Below are positions 46,563-48,025 of a stretch of 48,025 nt of DNA, in pieces; the stretch's first letter is position 1, and every line of letters starts with the position of its first letter. Source of the stretch: Cryobacterium psychrotolerans. Its GTDB lineage: Bacteria; Actinomycetota; Actinomycetes; Actinomycetales; Microbacteriaceae. Location of the stretch: the NCBI RefSeq assembly GCF_900101115.1, contig NZ_FNFU01000020.1, positions 1 through 48,025 of the forward strand. Reading direction: 5' to 3'. The position numbers and the translations under genes are program-made. Below the pieces are notes generated by a model. The model was not told the origin of the DNA. It saw nothing but the letters and a program-made list of their open reading frames with translations, and did no database searches.

Positions 46563-46885
46563 TTAGGAGCGGACCAGGCGGGCGATCGCGGCCGAGGCCT
46601 CGCGCATTTTCAGGTCCGCTTCCGGGCCGCCGGCCGCGCGGCATCCACGACGCAGTGGTTCAGGTGGTCGTCGAGCAGCCCGAGCGCCACGGACTGCAGC
46701 GCGCTCGTCATGGCGGAAATCTGGGTGAGGATGTCGATGCAGTACTTCTCGTCGGACACCATGCCCTGCAGGCCCCGGGCCTGCCCCTCGATCCGGCGCA
46801 GCCGCTTGAGGTAGTCGTCTTTGTTGGAGATGTACCCGTGCGGTCCCGAGTGGGGCATTGCCGCCGTTTCGGTCGATTCTTCCAT
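46563..46885 (-). pseudogene. csoR: CsoR-family copper-sensing repressor with C-terminal frameshift
   Basis: The frame from ATG 46885 gives 91 aa ending RKRT at 46610. It contains the CsoR core with the Cu(I) ligands C (EKYCIDIL), H and C (LNHCVVDA). After the ligands the frame becomes PAARKRT-stop, whereas the adjacent frame reads GPEADLKMREASAAIARLVRS and stops at 46563, the usual CsoR C-terminus. One missing base within the G/C run at about 46621-46645 would explain this. The ligand set is intact, so the shorter protein may still bind copper, but the last helix is lost. A sequencing error is possible. The gene is divergent from copZ-copA, with two operators between. Confidence 0.8.
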
Positions 46886-46891
46886 GCCGAC

Positions 46892-46946
46892 ACTATACCC
46901 CCCGGAGGTATGAGGAGTATAGTGATTGCGGTACCCCTGGGGGTAC
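46892..46946. promoter_or_regulatory. Divergent csoR/copZ promoters with two CsoR operators
   Basis: GTACCCCTGGGGGTAC (46931-46946) is a perfect CsoR-type operator; ATACCCCCCGGAGGTAT (46895-46911) is a second, slightly imperfect one. TATAGT occurs as a -10 for copZ on the plus strand (46918-46923) and for csoR on the minus strand (46897-46892). Copper binding by CsoR should release both promoters. Confidence 0.85.
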
Positions 46947-46969
46947 GCCATCGAAAGGGACTGCAGCTC

Positions 46970-47221
46970 ATGAGCGCAACTGACCAGAACGACGCCGGCC
47001 TGACCACGAGCATCCTCGAGGTCTCCGGGATGACCTGTGGACACTGCGTGAAGAGTGTCACCGAGGAACTGGGCCTGATCGAGGGCGCCCGCAATGTCGA
47101 GGTCGCGCTCGTGTCGGGCGGCGTCTCGAAGGTCCTCGTCTCCAGCGTGGGTGCGCTGGACCCCGCCGCGGTCGCCGCGGCGATCGACGAGGCCGGCTAC
47201 GAGTTGGTGACCCAGCCCTGA
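46970..47221 (+). CDS. copZ: Copper chaperone CopZ-like (heavy-metal-associated domain)
   Basis: The 83-aa protein is a single HMA domain with the Cu(I)-binding CxxC in SGMTCGHCVKSV, a ferredoxin-like fold, and a ten-residue N-terminal extension. It carries copper to the P-type ATPase encoded next. GAAAGGGA lies nine bases before the ATG at 46970; the frame is open from 46511, but that part covers the csoR gene. The stop overlaps the ATPase start (TGATG). Confidence 0.92.
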   Translation: MSATDQNDAGLTTSILEVSGMTCGHCVKSVTEELGLIEGARNVEVALVSGGVSKVLVSSVGALDPAAVAAAIDEAGYELVTQP

Positions 47222-48025
47222 TGAGCGGGCAGCAGGTCGAACTTGTCGTTGGCGGGATGACCTGCGCGTCCTGTGCGGCGAGGATCGAAAAAAAGCTCAA
47301 CCGCATGCCCGGCGTCGAGGCTTCGGTCAACTACGCGACCGAGAAGGCCACCCTGTTCGTGCCGGAGGGCACAACGGTCGACGACGCGATTGCCACCATC
47401 GAGGCGACCGGGTACACGGCCGTGCTGCCGGCACCCCCCGTCCTCCCGGATGCCGCCGACGAGGCGGACTCGGAAGTGGTCACCCTGCGGCACCGGCTGC
47501 TGGTCTCCGCTGCCCTCGCGACGCCGGTCGCGCTGATGTCGATGATTCCTGCGCTGCAGTTCACGAACTGGCAGTGGCTCGCCCTCACCCTCGCCGCTCC
47601 CGTCGCGGTCTGGGGCGCCTGGCCCTTCCACCGCGCGGCCTGGGTCAACGCCCGCCATGGCGCGGCGACGATGGACACCCTGATCAGCGTCGGCGTGCTC
47701 GCCTCGCTCGGCTGGTCGCTCTACGCGCTGTTCTTCGGCATGGCCGGGATGGCCGGCATGACGATGGAGTTCTCCTTCACGGCGGAACCGGGGGCCGGGG
47801 CCGACGAGATCTACCTGGAGGTCGCATCCGCGGTCACCGTCTTCATCCTGGCCGGACGCTACTTCGAGGCCAGGGCCAAGAAACGCTCCGGCGCGGCGCT
47901 CAAGGCGCTGCTCGAACTGGGCGCGAAGGAAGCAACGCTGCTCCGGGACGGCGTCGAAACCCGGGTCCCGACCGCCTCGCTGATGGTCGGCGACCTGTTC
48001 GTCGTGCGCCCCGGCGAGAAGATCG
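47221..48025 (+). CDS. copA: Copper-translocating P1B-type ATPase, N-terminal part (cut by window end)
   Basis: The frame opens with ATG at 47221 and runs past the window end (268 residues seen). It starts with an HMA domain containing GMTCASCAARIEKKL (about 12-26), followed by the first transmembrane helices (LLVSAALATPVALMSM; LALTLAAPVAVWGAW; TLISVGVLASLGWSLYALFF) and the start of the actuator domain (VTVFILAGRYFEARAKKRSG). It pumps Cu(I) out of the cytoplasm. The CPC and DKTG motifs lie beyond the edge. It is coupled to copZ and presumably controlled by CsoR. Confidence 0.93.
   Translation, partial: MSGQQVELVVGGMTCASCAARIEKKLNRMPGVEASVNYATEKATLFVPEGTTVDDAIATIEATGYTAVLPAPPVLPDAADEADSEVVTLRHRLLVSAALATPVALMSMIPALQFTNWQWLALTLAAPVAVWGAWPFHRAAWVNARHGAATMDTLISVGVLASLGWSLYALFFGMAGMAGMTMEFSFTAEPGAGADEIYLEVASAVTVFILAGRYFEARAKKRSGAALKALLELGAKEATLLRDGVETRVPTASLMVGDLFVVRPGEKI

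Overview
The window looks like chromosomal DNA of a high-GC actinobacterium, most likely a Microbacteriaceae member (Cryobacterium/Leifsonia-like). The evidence is strong G/C bias at third codon positions, frequent GTG starts, TANNNT-type -10 boxes, an actinobacterial L10-leader/rplJL locus, a class Ib nrdHIEF operon, and a cbs-metB pair. Genus-level placement is inference. I see no tRNA, rRNA, CRISPR array, prophage or insertion sequence. The window cuts two genes: the tail of an unidentified gene at the left edge, and a copper P-type ATPase at the right edge.

Layout. 1-1.9 kb: gene tail, a 16-bp tandem repeat, an MDR oxidoreductase and a YqaJ-type nuclease. 1.9-4.2 kb: OmpR-type two-component system. 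4.3-6.5 kb: marR-DHA2 efflux operon with its own operator. 6.6-8.5 kb: HAD phosphatase and rplJ-rplL with L10 leader and attenuator. 8.7-14 kb: alpha-glucoside-type ABC importer without its own ATPase, then an ABC exporter. 14.1-15.6 kb: DUF305 and DUF3105 membrane proteins. 15.7-18.3 kb: cbs-metB (transsulfuration). 18.4-27.8 kb: an arabinose unit comprising a LacI-type regulator, araBDA and the chvE-gguAB sugar importer. 27.8-32 kb: nrdHIEF with two NrdR boxes and DnaA-like boxes upstream. 32-33 kb: DUF1801 and VOC proteins among several small repeats. 33-39.3 kb: polar amino-acid ABC transporter plus D-2-hydroxyacid dehydrogenase, divergent from a TPP-dependent decarboxylase, with a FadR-type regulator. 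39.5-42.6 kb: secreted duplicated-domain protein, universal stress protein, membrane-anchored protein of unknown role. 42.8-44.4 kb: Tat-exported glucoamylase-like protein between 90-bp direct repeats. 44.8-48 kb: copper module (SHOCT protein, multicopper oxidase, csoR, copZ, copA).

How the parts work together. The 18-28 kb block is a complete L-arabinose uptake and catabolism unit, and the same palindromic operator occurs before the regulator and before araBDA. The 33-39 kb block appears to be an undescribed regulon for uptake and conversion of an amino acid or 2-oxo/2-hydroxy acid: FadR-like half-sites lie in the shared divergent promoter and before the regulator gene. The right end is a copper-homeostasis module with two CsoR operators between csoR and copZ-copA, but csoR carries an apparent C-terminal frameshift.

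The most unusual non-coding structure is a four-copy family of 57-63 nt palindromes with arms of 23-26 nt and an 11-nt spacer in every copy. Two lie between convergent genes; the other two are embedded in 90-bp direct repeats that bracket the glucoamylase-like gene. Separately, 16-17 bp tandem repeats overlap or adjoin stop codons at three places.
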